Shown here: positions 26,977 to 36,591 of the stretch, one piece after another
Layout: each line of letters starts with the position of its first letter
How positions within the stretch are numbered: position 1 is the stretch's first letter
DNA from: an uncultured bacterium
GTDB lineage: Bacteria; Cloacimonadota; Cloacimonadia; Cloacimonadales; Cloacimonadaceae
Reading direction: 5' to 3'
Assembly: GCA_938009275.1 (NCBI GenBank)
Contig: CALLHY010000063.1
Span: 1 to 64,000 of the forward strand
Length of the DNA stretch: 64,000 nucleotides
Notes under the pieces: generated by a model
What the model was told of the DNA's origin: nothing
The model's database searches: none
What the model saw: the letters and a program-made list of their open reading frames with translations, nothing else
Made by a program: the position numbers and the translations under genes

Positions 26977-27744
26977 TCAAATCAGCTTTTCCTTTTTCAA
27001 TATGTTAGTGAACCTGGTTAAAGAGATGTAATGATCTGCGAGCAGTTTTCCGTTATTTATTAGATTGAATACGCCGTATGGTGAGGGTGAGTCTTGGGCT
27101 TCCCGGGGGCTTTGAAACTCGTAGATATTAAGTTTTACGTTTTTGGAAGTGCAGAATGCATCCAATTCAGCCACAAATCTTGCTACCCATGGGCATTGTC
27201 GGGAGTAGAGCAAATGAAGTCCGCTATATCTATTTAATGCTGATGTATTATTTATGATGCAGGGTGGGGGAGATGGCCGGAACTGCTTTAGTAACAGGCT
27301 AAAGCTTGGTTTGGCAGCATCTACTTCAGTGAAGCCGCTCTTAATGAATATGTCTGCATTTGCAAGGAAAGCGTCATTACTGGTAAGTACTGCAACTCCG
27401 CTGTAGTTATTATTTTTAGCATCTTGCAGGCAAGCATCTATTAAGGCTGTTCCCAATCCCCTGTTTTTCCAGGCATTGGATGCAGTCCATAAACAGTGAA
27501 TGAACATATAACCATTAGCGTTAACTGCCCGCCAGGCATGTTCACCGGGGGTGTATTCAATATAAGCCTGTGCTTTCTTCTCTCCAGCAGGATATAGTAG
27601 CAGAATCCTTAGCCCGAGTCGCATTTGGGAAATAAGCCATTCATGTTTATTTTGATAACTTGAATGCTTAGGGTTTATAAAGCAGACGTACTGAGGGTGT
27701 TTTGCCAGGTTGTCTGGGCTTAGACTAACAATTTTGTAACTCAT
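26977..27744 (-). CDS. GNAT acetyltransferase fused to a YoaP-like domain
   Basis: The 255-residue protein has an N-terminal GNAT domain (about 30-160). The acetyl-CoA-binding segment is RGLGTALIDACLQDA and the motif continues to FIKSGFTEVD. The C-terminal part (about 165-250) contains RQCPWVARF and resembles the YoaP-like thioredoxin-related domain of Bacillus YoaP. The acceptor substrate is unknown. The UbiA gene lies 120 bp downstream on the same strand. Confidence 0.78.
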   Translation of the reverse strand: MSYKIVSLSPDNLAKHPQYVCFINPKHSSYQNKHEWLISQMRLGLRILLLYPAGEKKAQAYIEYTPGEHAWRAVNANGYMFIHCLWTASNAWKNRGLGTALIDACLQDAKNNNYSGVAVLTSNDAFLANADIFIKSGFTEVDAAKPSFSLLLKQFRPSPPPCIINNTSALNRYSGLHLLYSRQCPWVARFVAELDAFCTSKNVKLNIYEFQSPREAQDSPSPYGVFNLINNGKLLADHYISLTRFTNILKKEKLI

Positions 27745-27940
27745 GATAACCTCAATAACACGTTTATATTATCTAATAGACCTCTAAATCTTGTATGCCA
27801 GGTAAAAAGTCAAGCCCAATAATATGTTAACTCATGTAATGGGTGAAGATCATCAACACCAATGCAGTATCAAATCAGATTAGAACGCACCAAGATTATC
27901 AATGAAGTGAAGGTGGATCTAACAAATGTTAAAAAAGAGC

Positions 27941-27970
27941 TTGACAATATATAAGGATTATTAAGGTTTG
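27941..27970 (+). promoter_or_regulatory. Putative promoter of the DUF2089/DUF4097 pair
   Basis: TTGACA at 27941-27946 is followed by TAAGGTTTG ending at 27970, close to the TAnnTTTG box. Confidence 0.5.
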
Positions 27971-27996
27971 TATTCATAATGTTATGGAGGCTGGTA

Positions 27997-28356
27997 ATGA
28001 ACTTAGCGTCTTGTCCAATATGTAAGCACGAGCTGAAGATAAAGGAAGTATGTTGCGAGCGATGCAATGTCACCTATCGGGGTGATTTTGAGAGTAGTTG
28101 GCTTGCAGCTTTCAGCGAAAGTCAGCTTGAGTTTATTAAGCTTTTTTTGCTGGTTCAGGGTAATCTGAAAGAAGTGCAGAATCAGCTTGGAATTTCGTAT
28201 CCCACAGTTAAAAGCAGATTGGCGGACATAATCCGCATAATCACCAAGAAAGAACCTGCCGGAGATAAGGTTAGCGATGTGCTTGCTGATCTGGAAGAGG
28301 GTTTTATCAGCGTGGAAGAAGCAATAAACATGATTAACACAAGGAGACAAAAATGA
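27997..28356 (+). CDS. DUF2089 zinc-ribbon helix-turn-helix regulator
   Basis: I start at 27997, preceded by GGAGG at a six-base spacing. The 119-residue product begins with a zinc ribbon (C6-P-I-C9 and C20-x-x-C23). A sigma-70-region-4-like helix-turn-helix follows (LGISYPTVKSRLADI). A short C-terminal module reads VLADLEEGFISVEEAINMI. This matches the DUF2089 family, proposed transcription factors. The same short module recurs at the end of the next protein. The two genes overlap by four bases, which suggests a regulator with its coupled partner. Confidence 0.85.
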   Translation: MNLASCPICKHELKIKEVCCERCNVTYRGDFESSWLAAFSESQLEFIKLFLLVQGNLKEVQNQLGISYPTVKSRLADIIRIITKKEPAGDKVSDVLADLEEGFISVEEAINMINTRRQK

Positions 28357-29759
28357 GTAAAATGAAGCTTCAACAGATTCTTGATTACGAGAGCGTAAGC
28401 AAGATAACTATCGAAAACAACCTTGCCCCACTAAGCATTGAAGCATCTCCTCACGGCAAAGTGGAACTGGTTGGTGAACTTGATTTAGTAGAGCCCTTCG
28501 AGGAGTTTAGCTGGGAAGATTGCGTAAGCGTGAAGTATAGTGGAGGCACTTTGGACATCGTTTTGGATGAAGTGGAAGGCTTGGAAAGACGTTTTCTGGG
28601 TCCCAATCGTTCATATATCAAGATTCTGGTGCCAACCGGGCCAGCGTTGGAGGTGGAGATGGAAAATCTACCTGTAAGCTTTTCCGAAGTGCACAACACC
28701 CTGGTGGTAAGCAGTGAGAATGCACCCATCCGTATCCAGGAATGTAATGGGCTTAAGAACGTAAGCAACGAGAATGGCCCAATTAGCATCAAAAATTGCG
28801 AAGGTGATCTGCATGTGGAGGTCGAGAACGGCCCCATGGCTGCTGAGATGATAAGCGGATTAAGGCTTGAGATAAGCTCTGAGAACGGGCCGATAAAGAT
28901 TCGCGAAGCGAGCTTTACCAATGTGGATATCGAGAGTGAAAATGGTGTGATTGCCTTCGAAACATTGTTCGTTGAAGACGCGAAGATAAACCTAAAGACC
29001 GAGAATGGAATGGTGCATTTTGTGTTGCCGGATGATATGGATTACGAAATTAGAGCAACAACCGAGATGGGTAAGATTAAATCCCGCTTGTCTCAAGCTA
29101 TTGTGGAAGATGGTGACGAATATGTGGTGCAAAAAGGTGATGGTAGCACAAAGATTACCATCACTACTGAAAATGGTATGATAAAGATTGGCGAAGGTGA
29201 GAAGGTTAATCTGGAGTTCCTAAAAGCTAAGATGGAGCTGTTGATTGAAAGCCTTTCCAAAGTAAACAGCAGCGAAGATATGGAGAAAGTGCACAATCTG
29301 TTTGCCAACTTGAGCGAGTATGTAAGCAACCGCATTGCCAACGTTAAAGAAGCAGGCGTGAAAGAGACTGTTCAGGAACAGCTGGAGAAGCTTAAGAAAC
29401 TGATAGAAGATTTTGACTATCAGGGCGCGAAGGATAAAACCCTTGCCGGTGTGGAAGAGCTTGGGGCTAAGATTAGCGAAGAGCTGCACAAGAATATGGA
29501 TAAACTGGGCACAAGGATACACGAAAACATCCAGTTTAGCTCCGGTAAGCGTGGGTTCAAACTTGATGGCTTGGGAGACTATATTAACAAGGTGATCAAT
29601 TCACCATTGATAAAGCCATATCTGGGCGGAGAGATGAAAGCCAGGGAGAAGGATGAAGTAGCCGATCGTAGCAGATTGAAGATACTGGAAATGCTGGAAG
29701 CAGGCAAGATCACTTCTGAAGAAGCGGAGCGTTTGTTGAAAGCGATTGGCAAGGAATAA
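28353..29759 (+). CDS. DUF4097-type beta-helix protein with SHOCT-like end
   Basis: The 468-residue protein has no signal peptide. The N-terminal half is a beta-solenoid of about 18- to 21-residue turns, each marked by E-N-(G/A)-(P/V/M): at 122, 140, 158, 177, 196, 217 and 273. The middle (about 285-400) is a helical or coiled-coil stretch. The C-terminus ends in ILEMLEAGKITSEEAERLL, a module like that of the DUF2089 partner and of SHOCT/YvlB proteins. Its role is unknown; in the family it is linked to envelope stress. It is translationally coupled to the DUF2089 gene and followed by a strong terminator. Confidence 0.78.
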   Translation: MSKMKLQQILDYESVSKITIENNLAPLSIEASPHGKVELVGELDLVEPFEEFSWEDCVSVKYSGGTLDIVLDEVEGLERRFLGPNRSYIKILVPTGPALEVEMENLPVSFSEVHNTLVVSSENAPIRIQECNGLKNVSNENGPISIKNCEGDLHVEVENGPMAAEMISGLRLEISSENGPIKIREASFTNVDIESENGVIAFETLFVEDAKINLKTENGMVHFVLPDDMDYEIRATTEMGKIKSRLSQAIVEDGDEYVVQKGDGSTKITITTENGMIKIGEGEKVNLEFLKAKMELLIESLSKVNSSEDMEKVHNLFANLSEYVSNRIANVKEAGVKETVQEQLEKLKKLIEDFDYQGAKDKTLAGVEELGAKISEELHKNMDKLGTRIHENIQFSSGKRGFKLDGLGDYINKVINSPLIKPYLGGEMKAREKDEVADRSRLKILEMLEAGKITSEEAERLLKAIGKE

Positions 29760-29779
29760 TTAATTCCCTGGTAACATTT

Positions 29780-29815
29780 AACAGCGGATGGAACATTGCT
29801 TATCCATCCGCTGTT
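29780..29815. terminator. Bidirectional-looking intrinsic terminator
   Basis: A perfect 13-bp stem (29780-29792 with 29803-29815) and a ten-base loop lie between the convergent DUF4097 and WlbA-like genes, with a short T run on the plus side. Confidence 0.75.
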
Positions 29816-29837
29816 TTCGTGTTTATCAAAATACAAA

Positions 29838-30866
29838 TTACAATGGCAAAGAAACGCGTTTACCTGTCTTTGCAGAGCGGTAGATGGCCTGTATGATCTC
29901 CACAGACTTGCGACCATCGCGACCGTCAGTAGCAGGCACGCCTTTGTTAAGAAGAACATCCACTACATTACGGTAGTATGGGTTGTGTCCAAAGCCATAT
30001 ACATTTGGCGGTGAGTAGTTAGTGTCCAATGCAATTCTATCGTCATCGTCGTAGTCTTCAAATTCCCATTTCTCGATTTTGTTAACGGCTACACCGCCAA
30101 CTTTTACAGTTCCTTTTTCACCAATTATTGTGATAGAGCCCTCGAAGTTCTTTGGATAGGTTAGCATAGTAACATTAAGAGTGGCAATGATACCGCTACG
30201 GAAGTGAAGGATGGCGCAACCAGTATCTTCTGCTTCAATGCGTCGGGCTTGAGTTGCTGTATAGGCCATCACGCTGTTTACATTGCCGAGTAACCAATAA
30301 ATTGCGTCAACATAGTGGCTGGCTTGATTCATGAATGCACCACCATCAAACTCCCAGGTACCACGCCATTTCTCGGCGTCGTAATAAGCTTGAGGGCGTT
30401 GCCAGAAAACATTAGATTGGGCAATATAGATACGGCCGAAGCGGTCTTTATCTATGGCGCGTTTGAGCAGTTGCATGGTTGAATTAAGGCGATTTTGCTT
30501 AACCACAAACAGCTTAACTTTATTGGCATCACATGCTTGAATCAGCTTGTCTGCGCCTTCGATATTGATGGACATGGGCTTTTCGGTTAATACGTTTATC
30601 TTGTGATTTGCAACGTCTATGCCCATTTGCGGGTGCATCCCGCTGGGGGTGCAGATGGAGACCGCATCCAGATTCTCCTTTTCCAGCATTTCAATGTAGT
30701 CGGAGTATAGATTCTTGATGCCATATTGTTCAGAAACAGCTTGTAGCTTTTCAGGTATGATGTCTGCGGCAGCTACAAAATCTGCTTCAGGTATTTGAGA
30801 AACTGCATCAAGGTGGTTCTTTGATATCCTTCCACATCCGATGATGCCAAGACGAACTTTTTTCAT
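29838..30866 (-). CDS. Gfo/Idh/MocA-family dehydrogenase, WlbA/WbpB-like
   Basis: The 342-residue protein has an N-terminal Rossmann GIIGCGRISKNH (8-19) and the Gfo/Idh/MocA signature EKP. The segments KWRGTWEFDGGAFMNQ and YGFGHNPYYRNVVDVL resemble WbpB/WlbA, which oxidise UDP-N-acetylglucosaminuronic acid at C3. It lies at the end of a polysaccharide gene set, which supports a role in making an amino-sugar for a surface glycan. Other sugar dehydrogenases of this large family cannot be excluded. It is 15 bp downstream of the glycosyltransferase. Confidence 0.82.
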   Translation of the reverse strand: MKKVRLGIIGCGRISKNHLDAVSQIPEADFVAAADIIPEKLQAVSEQYGIKNLYSDYIEMLEKENLDAVSICTPSGMHPQMGIDVANHKINVLTEKPMSINIEGADKLIQACDANKVKLFVVKQNRLNSTMQLLKRAIDKDRFGRIYIAQSNVFWQRPQAYYDAEKWRGTWEFDGGAFMNQASHYVDAIYWLLGNVNSVMAYTATQARRIEAEDTGCAILHFRSGIIATLNVTMLTYPKNFEGSITIIGEKGTVKVGGVAVNKIEKWEFEDYDDDDRIALDTNYSPPNVYGFGHNPYYRNVVDVLLNKGVPATDGRDGRKSVEIIQAIYRSAKTGKRVSLPL

Positions 30867-30881
30867 AATATTCTCCTGATC

Positions 30882-32024
30882 CTATCTGATCGGTTTCCAA
30901 AAACCGAAGTTACTTCTATTGAAAACGTAATTAACAAATGCGACTAGGGATGAATAGATCATGGCAACTATGTAGGCAGCAATCCCCGTGAATGGTATGC
31001 GTACGTTTCGTTTCTGCATGAATAATCCAAGCATCCCAAGGCTATAAACCATTAACTGCATGATAAAAACGATGCAGTAGAAGGTTATCCCGGACAGTAG
31101 GAGAGAACTTATCAATCCTGTCAATACAAAAACAAAGAACAACCAACGAATAAGCTTATGAGAAACTAGCAGAAAACTAATAAGTGGAAACCGGAATGGA
31201 TTGAGTAGTGTTGCATTTCTGGACAGCGCAAACCATTCCTGGGTAATAATTCTGATCTTTCTCGAGATTTCTTCGCTAGCCTTCTGAGTTTCATCTTCCG
31301 TAACAATGGCTTTTGGCTCATAGGCAACCAGGGCGTGGTTTCTAAGGACTATCAGGGTGCGTTCGAAATCATCTGCAGATTGCAGGTCGATTGGGGTGAA
31401 GAATTCCCTTTTGATGAGAAAAAGAGCACCATTAGCGCAAATCACACTTCTAAACTTGCTGTCCATAACCTTCAGGAAAGTTTCATAACGCCAGTATAGT
31501 CCTTCACCGGATTGCTGATTCCCCTTTTTTTGTAACCTAAGCTCTCCTGTAACCATCCCAAGTTTGGGGTTGGATTGCATTCTCTGTACCAATAAACTGA
31601 CTGAGTTGGGCTCAAATATGCTGTTCGCATCAGTAGAAAGAACATAGTCACAATTCAGGCCAGGCAATACCATGTTATGTGCCGATTGCTTGCCACGACG
31701 CGGTCTTTGGATAACGAGTTCTACATTGTAGTTTGTATATCGGCTTACAATCTCATTAGTTGCATCGGTAGAGTTATCTGAAATCACGATCATTTTAATC
31801 TTGTCCTTGGGGTAATCCAAAGATAAGAAAGATTCAATCTTCTCTCCAATAACCTTTTCTTCGTTGTAAGCTGCACATAGTACAATAATAGTGGGGAAGT
31901 TGCTAATGGTCTTTGTGGGTGGAATAGACTTAAACAGGTTTATCAAATATAAAACCAGCCCATACCCAATCATATGATAGGCCAGCACTAACCACGATAC
32001 CCAAAAAATGATAAGAAATAGCAT
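30882..32024 (-). CDS. Membrane-anchored family 2 glycosyltransferase
   Basis: The 380-residue protein has an N-terminal membrane helix and a GT-A fold. The D-x-D-type residues are in STDANSIFEPNS, and the family-2 opening is VLCAAYNEEKVIGEKI. A C-terminal set of hydrophobic helices (about 265-380) gives the layout of GT2 enzymes acting on polyprenyl-linked sugars or polysaccharides. It sits in the glycan operon between a family 4 glycosyltransferase and the WlbA-like dehydrogenase. Donor and acceptor are unknown. Confidence 0.85.
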   Translation of the reverse strand: MLFLIIFWVSWLVLAYHMIGYGLVLYLINLFKSIPPTKTISNFPTIIVLCAAYNEEKVIGEKIESFLSLDYPKDKIKMIVISDNSTDATNEIVSRYTNYNVELVIQRPRRGKQSAHNMVLPGLNCDYVLSTDANSIFEPNSVSLLVQRMQSNPKLGMVTGELRLQKKGNQQSGEGLYWRYETFLKVMDSKFRSVICANGALFLIKREFFTPIDLQSADDFERTLIVLRNHALVAYEPKAIVTEDETQKASEEISRKIRIITQEWFALSRNATLLNPFRFPLISFLLVSHKLIRWLFFVFVLTGLISSLLLSGITFYCIVFIMQLMVYSLGMLGLFMQKRNVRIPFTGIAAYIVAMIYSSLVAFVNYVFNRSNFGFWKPIR

Positions 32025-32033
32025 TATAAACCT

Positions 32034-33158
32034 CTATTGACGCAATAGCTGTGTGTAAACACCAAGAAGGATTTCTTCCTGTGATTCCCAGCTATACTTT
32101 TCATGAACCAGTTTGCGTCCATTTAGCCCCATCTGGATGGCAGTATCAGGATTGGACAGCAATGAGTTTATAGCAGTTGATATGGCTTGAACATCCTCTG
32201 GATCAACGCATACTCCACAGTTTTGCTGTTGAATAGTCTCGTTATAAATGGGGAAATCAGAAACCAGAACGCAGGTTGCTCCAGCCATGTATTCAAAAAC
32301 CTTGGTGGACAGGCTGTTTATGTGATTTGGCTCTGGCTTGAAAAGCATAACACCAATATAAGAAGCTGATATCAGCCTAACAGCTTCTTCTCTATTTATA
32401 TATCCGTATTCTATAACCTTGCTCCATGCAGGCAGTTTGCTAAGTTCATCACGATATGAACTTGGTTCGTATGAACCAGCAAGATGAAGAGTGCAAGAAA
32501 TACCCTTAATGGCTTCCAATAGCTTGGAGATTCCTCTTTTTTCTGTGATGTTGCCAACATAGCACAGGCTTGCTGGTTGTTTTACTTGGTTTTCCAATAT
32601 GCTTGTAAGCCACTCACTCTTCATAGGGTAGTTACATACCACGTAAGTATTTGGGTTTATAATGCCAAATCGCTTGGCATGATATTCCGTTACCGTAACA
32701 ACAGCATCCACTCTTCTGGTCACCAGGTTTTCCAATCTACTTATGGCCTCTGATAGAAGCCATCTTGAACACTTGGGGAGATAGTCTTTATGCAGAATAT
32801 CATCTTTGTAACATTCATGAGCATCGTAAATAACCACTGCATTAGTTATGAGCTTCAAAACAAGGCCAACCGGTAACAACTCAGGGTCATGAAAGTGGTA
32901 TATGTCAGCTCGTTTAGCAATAGCAGCAGATAACAATTTTAAGGGAGCAATGAGCATGCGCTTTAAACGGGTGGAGAATTGCCCCAAGTCCTGTATTGCC
33001 ACTCCGGATTTATACTCATTCCCTTTACCATCTGCAACTATCAAACTTACCTTATAACCCGCCTTAGCGAGGCTTACGCATTCCTTGTAAAACACACGCA
33101 CATCAGTACGGACATGTACGGTTGTGAGGTGGCAAACTTTTATCTTATCTCTTAGCAT
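32034..33158 (-). CDS. Family 4 glycosyltransferase
   Basis: I start at 33158 because an AAGGAA ribosome site precedes MLRDKIKV; a longer frame opens at 33197. The 374-residue protein has the GT-B fold: HLTTVHVRTDVRVF near the N-terminus, YHFHDPELLPVG, and the donor-binding E-x7-E region around KPEPNHINSLSTKVFEYMAG. The gene overlaps the end of the next upstream glycosyltransferase. A role in assembling a cell-surface glycan is inferred from the neighbours. Confidence 0.85.
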   Translation of the reverse strand: MLRDKIKVCHLTTVHVRTDVRVFYKECVSLAKAGYKVSLIVADGKGNEYKSGVAIQDLGQFSTRLKRMLIAPLKLLSAAIAKRADIYHFHDPELLPVGLVLKLITNAVVIYDAHECYKDDILHKDYLPKCSRWLLSEAISRLENLVTRRVDAVVTVTEYHAKRFGIINPNTYVVCNYPMKSEWLTSILENQVKQPASLCYVGNITEKRGISKLLEAIKGISCTLHLAGSYEPSSYRDELSKLPAWSKVIEYGYINREEAVRLISASYIGVMLFKPEPNHINSLSTKVFEYMAGATCVLVSDFPIYNETIQQQNCGVCVDPEDVQAISTAINSLLSNPDTAIQMGLNGRKLVHEKYSWESQEEILLGVYTQLLRQ

Positions 33159-34314
33159 CCAAGCATTCCTTATATAGCATAATAGTCCGATTAGCAACGT
33201 TATCCATGGAAAACCTATCTTCAGCTATTTTCCGCAATATTGCGGGATTATAACTTGCCCATTTATTCATCATCGTGATGATGCCTTCAGCAAGTGCCTC
33301 AACATCATTAGGTTTAACCAATATGCCAATTTCGTCTGTGATGATATCTTCAGCACCGCCATTATAAGTGCTTAAAACTGGTAGTCCTGCAGCAAGGGCT
33401 TCTACCATCACTATGCCAAAACTCTCGATGAAACTGGGGTGAATCATAAAGTCATGCTGGCTCATTAGTGAAGCTACTTTATCGGCTTTCTTCTCGCCAT
33501 GAAACTTAACATGGTTATCAATACCCAAGCTTCGGCATAAAGCCTTCAGGTTATCTTTTTCATTGCCATCGCCCACAATGCTTAATTCAAGTTTCATGCC
33601 CCGGTGCATCAATACTGCCATCGCATGTAGCAGTATGTGTACTCCTTTGTGCTTAATGAGGTATCCAACATAGATTGCTTTTTGCGGAGAAGTGCCAGCT
33701 AGTCTAAGGGAAAACCGGCTGAAGTCAACACCATTTGGAATAACAACGATGTTACTAAGTGTATTACAGAAATCCTTGATAATGCCAGCACTGAAACTTG
33801 AAACACATATCACACGCATTGCAGTATGGTATGCAAACAGCATTTGCTTACCAATCAGCTTTTTGTTCAGAAAGTCACGCAGTTTAGCTTGATGCTCGGT
33901 TATTACCAAGGGGATACCAGTCTCTCTGGATATCAGCGCCGCTGCAATTCCATCTGGAGTACCGAAATTGGCGTGAATGATATCAGGCTTCCATTGTTTT
34001 ATCAATCTGTTTACTGTGGTTCGCAGCATCAAATACTCAAGCAGTGGAATAAGAGATTGAAGGATGTTCCTGGGAACAACAATAAATCTTGGCCTAAGCA
34101 CAGTTATCTGCCTTGCTCCAAGGCTAACAACCTCTTTATTGGGTATCCTTACTGCTCTATTTCCTCGCCAGGAACTAAGGAACAAAGGAACTGGAGCAAT
34201 TACTATAACATCCACTTCGTTTGGGAAAGCAGCTATATTTTTTAGGACAAAGTTACCCTTGTTAGGCTCTACTGGATTGGGAAAGACGCTATTGATAAAC
34301 AACACTTTAATCAT
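33145..34314 (-). CDS. Family 4 glycosyltransferase
   Basis: The 389-residue GT-B enzyme has the classic GT4 elements: AGTSPQKAIYVGYLIKHKG, LSIVGDGNEKDNLKAL, the nucleotide-sugar-binding HPSFIESFGIVMVEALAAGLP, and ADIITDEIG-like C-terminal residues. It lies in the glycan operon, overlaps the flippase gene by four bases and is followed with overlap by the second GT4 gene. The linkage it makes is unknown. Confidence 0.88.
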   Translation of the reverse strand: MIKVLFINSVFPNPVEPNKGNFVLKNIAAFPNEVDVIVIAPVPLFLSSWRGNRAVRIPNKEVVSLGARQITVLRPRFIVVPRNILQSLIPLLEYLMLRTTVNRLIKQWKPDIIHANFGTPDGIAAALISRETGIPLVITEHQAKLRDFLNKKLIGKQMLFAYHTAMRVICVSSFSAGIIKDFCNTLSNIVVIPNGVDFSRFSLRLAGTSPQKAIYVGYLIKHKGVHILLHAMAVLMHRGMKLELSIVGDGNEKDNLKALCRSLGIDNHVKFHGEKKADKVASLMSQHDFMIHPSFIESFGIVMVEALAAGLPVLSTYNGGAEDIITDEIGILVKPNDVEALAEGIITMMNKWASYNPAILRKIAEDRFSMDNVANRTIMLYKECLDAKR

Positions 34315-35645
34315 GAAGCTTTACCTAAGGTGCGATGAACCAAACTTAGAATCATATCGCGTATCTGGGAAAAGTCTTCTTTTTTCATAAATAGCTGATT
34401 GATACTCTGTCCTTTATGTGTTCCGAAGTACCAGATCATAAGAATAATAACCCACAAAGGATAAACGATAGAAGAACTTAATGCCGCACCAAACATTCCA
34501 AAACGGGGAATGAAGAAATAGGCCAGGATGGTTTTTAACGCGGTGCATACAGCCGGAGCATACACGGTAAACATTGGGAATCCTTTGCTCCACAAAAATG
34601 TGTTGAACAAACCACCCAGGGTGATGCCTAGTATTGCTGGGCTAAGGTAAAGGAACACATAATATGCATTGGTGTATTCTGCTGAATAAAGCAGTCTTAT
34701 TACTGGCAACCCGATGATAGCCATTCCCAATATGCAAACAATATCAAAAAGAAGCATCACAACAAATATCTTGCGTAGGATCATCAGGGAAGTGGCATCG
34801 TCTTTGAGGCCAGAAAACTTGTTTAAAAGTACAACTCCAATCATGTTGGCTGTCATGTTGATCATATCCAGGAAGTTTATAGCTAGAGTATATACCCCTA
34901 ACTGTCTGAAGTCTCCCAATTGCTTAAGCAGTATTACGTCCACCCGAATCATGAGGATCATCATATACTCAGAGAGAAATGCCTTATAACCCAATGAGTA
35001 AGACTTAGCTATCACCTTGCCATTCCAGGCAAACTTATAATGGAGTTTACTGGTAATTCTGAAATGCAGATACAAACAAACGATAGCCATTATCGTCACA
35101 TTAATGAGGAAGCTGCCCTCCATCCTAAAGTGCAGAGGAAGTAGCCAGAATACTGGCACTAAAACCAACATGAATAATACGGTAGGCAAAATAAGGCTTA
35201 TTGAATAGTCTTTAATATGATTCATTCCAATCAGGATGAATTTCTGTCTGGTATAGAGCTGAAAGAGGGCGATATACGTTGCTAATGCCAGTATGACGAG
35301 ACTGGAATATCCTGATATCTTGTTTCCCAAAATCAGATATCCGAAGCTATTCATCAGCATAACCGAAACTAGTAAGCTAATAGCGAAGAAAACCAATGTG
35401 AAGCTATATAGGATATTGGGGCTTGTTTTATCATGTTGAAGACTATACACAAAGGACTTGGAAATGCCAAGATCAAGAAGCATCCACACTATGGAATTTA
35501 TAGTGAACAGATAGACATACATACCCCTGAGTTCTGGTCCCAGATAACGGGCGAGAAACCAATTTACTACAAATGCTGCAGCCATAGTTACCACTTGACT
35601 GCTAGTAGTGAATGCAAGGTTTTTCTTTAGATTTATTTCATTCAT
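34311..35645 (-). CDS. Polysaccharide flippase (Wzx/RfbX-like)
   Basis: The 444-residue protein has about 12 hydrophobic helices and matches the MOP-superfamily O-antigen/polysaccharide translocases. It would flip polyprenyl-linked oligosaccharide across the inner membrane. The N-terminal segment SSQVVTMAAAFVVNWFLARY is typical. It overlaps the following GT4 gene by four bases. No polymerase (Wzy) is visible in this set. Confidence 0.85.
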   Translation of the reverse strand: MNEINLKKNLAFTTSSQVVTMAAAFVVNWFLARYLGPELRGMYVYLFTINSIVWMLLDLGISKSFVYSLQHDKTSPNILYSFTLVFFAISLLVSVMLMNSFGYLILGNKISGYSSLVILALATYIALFQLYTRQKFILIGMNHIKDYSISLILPTVLFMLVLVPVFWLLPLHFRMEGSFLINVTIMAIVCLYLHFRITSKLHYKFAWNGKVIAKSYSLGYKAFLSEYMMILMIRVDVILLKQLGDFRQLGVYTLAINFLDMINMTANMIGVVLLNKFSGLKDDATSLMILRKIFVVMLLFDIVCILGMAIIGLPVIRLLYSAEYTNAYYVFLYLSPAILGITLGGLFNTFLWSKGFPMFTVYAPAVCTALKTILAYFFIPRFGMFGAALSSSIVYPLWVIILMIWYFGTHKGQSINQLFMKKEDFSQIRDMILSLVHRTLGKAS

Positions 35646-35675
35646 ACAATTCTTGAACAGGCTTTGTGCTTAATA

Positions 35676-36590
35676 TCAGGATGAAGCCTTTATGGCTTGT
35701 GGTAAAAGAACCTTTCTTGTGTTTAACACTATTATGCCGCATACAATCAATGCGACCCCCACAAGCTGCTCCCACCCGAGAGTTTCACCTAAGAATAGAT
35801 AAGCCAACAGGTATGCTAGTGCGGGCTTTAAAAAGAAATAGGTAGATGCTGTACCGGCTTTCATTAGCTTCATACCCTGAAAATAAAGCAAGTATGCTAC
35901 TCCAGTAATAATGATTCCAAGATAACTCATTAATAATATGTTGCGAGTGGTTAAATGGAAGATGAACTGCTTGCCAACGACCCAATTTATCACCAATAAA
36001 CACACCCCTCCAAACAAGAATGAAAGCGCATTGGTTAGCGTATTCCCATATTGATAAACGGCAGATTTGGTAAGTACAGTCCATAAACCAAAACTGAGAG
36101 TCGCCAGGATGGCGAAGATTATGCCTATTCTAACATTTGCATAAGCAGGATTACTAAAGTCATGCTCTTGGAAAATTATGAATAGTAGACCCAATAGCCC
36201 CATAACTGTACTGATAACCTGTCTCGTGCTAAGCTTTTCATGAATTATTACCGCTGCGAACAAGCTTACAAACAAGGGGTTCATGCTGATTATCACTGCG
36301 CTGAGAGATGCCTTTCCGTAATATATAGATAATTGTAAAAGCAGCATACTTACACATACATTTAGGATTCCTAAACTACCTGTGTGAAGTATGCTGCTTA
36401 ATCTAATACTTTGTTTACTTGTCCTTACCTTGTTTATCGCGAAAGGTAACAGGATCAATCCACCTATCACAAATCTCCAGGCGGTTACTGTGAAGGGGTC
36501 TATTCCAACTCCAACCAGCTTTCCTGTGATCTCCAGGCTTGACCATATCACAATCGCCAATAAACAGAGCAAGTGACTTCGTAAGTTCAA
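35676..36590 (-). CDS. EamA/DMT-family transporter
   Basis: The 304-residue protein has ten predicted helices in two EamA repeats. The end SSIVWSSLEITG-like start and the later FLKPALAYLLAYLFLGE are characteristic. DMT transporters export amino acids, nucleotide sugars or drugs. It separates the flippase from the secreted protein and may belong to the glycan operon. No substrate can be given. Confidence 0.88.
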   Translation of the reverse strand: MNLRSHLLCLLAIVIWSSLEITGKLVGVGIDPFTVTAWRFVIGGLILLPFAINKVRTSKQSIRLSSILHTGSLGILNVCVSMLLLQLSIYYGKASLSAVIISMNPLFVSLFAAVIIHEKLSTRQVISTVMGLLGLLFIIFQEHDFSNPAYANVRIGIIFAILATLSFGLWTVLTKSAVYQYGNTLTNALSFLFGGVCLLVINWVVGKQFIFHLTTRNILLMSYLGIIITGVAYLLYFQGMKLMKAGTASTYFFLKPALAYLLAYLFLGETLGWEQLVGVALIVCGIIVLNTRKVLLPQAIKASS

Positions 36591-36591
36591 T

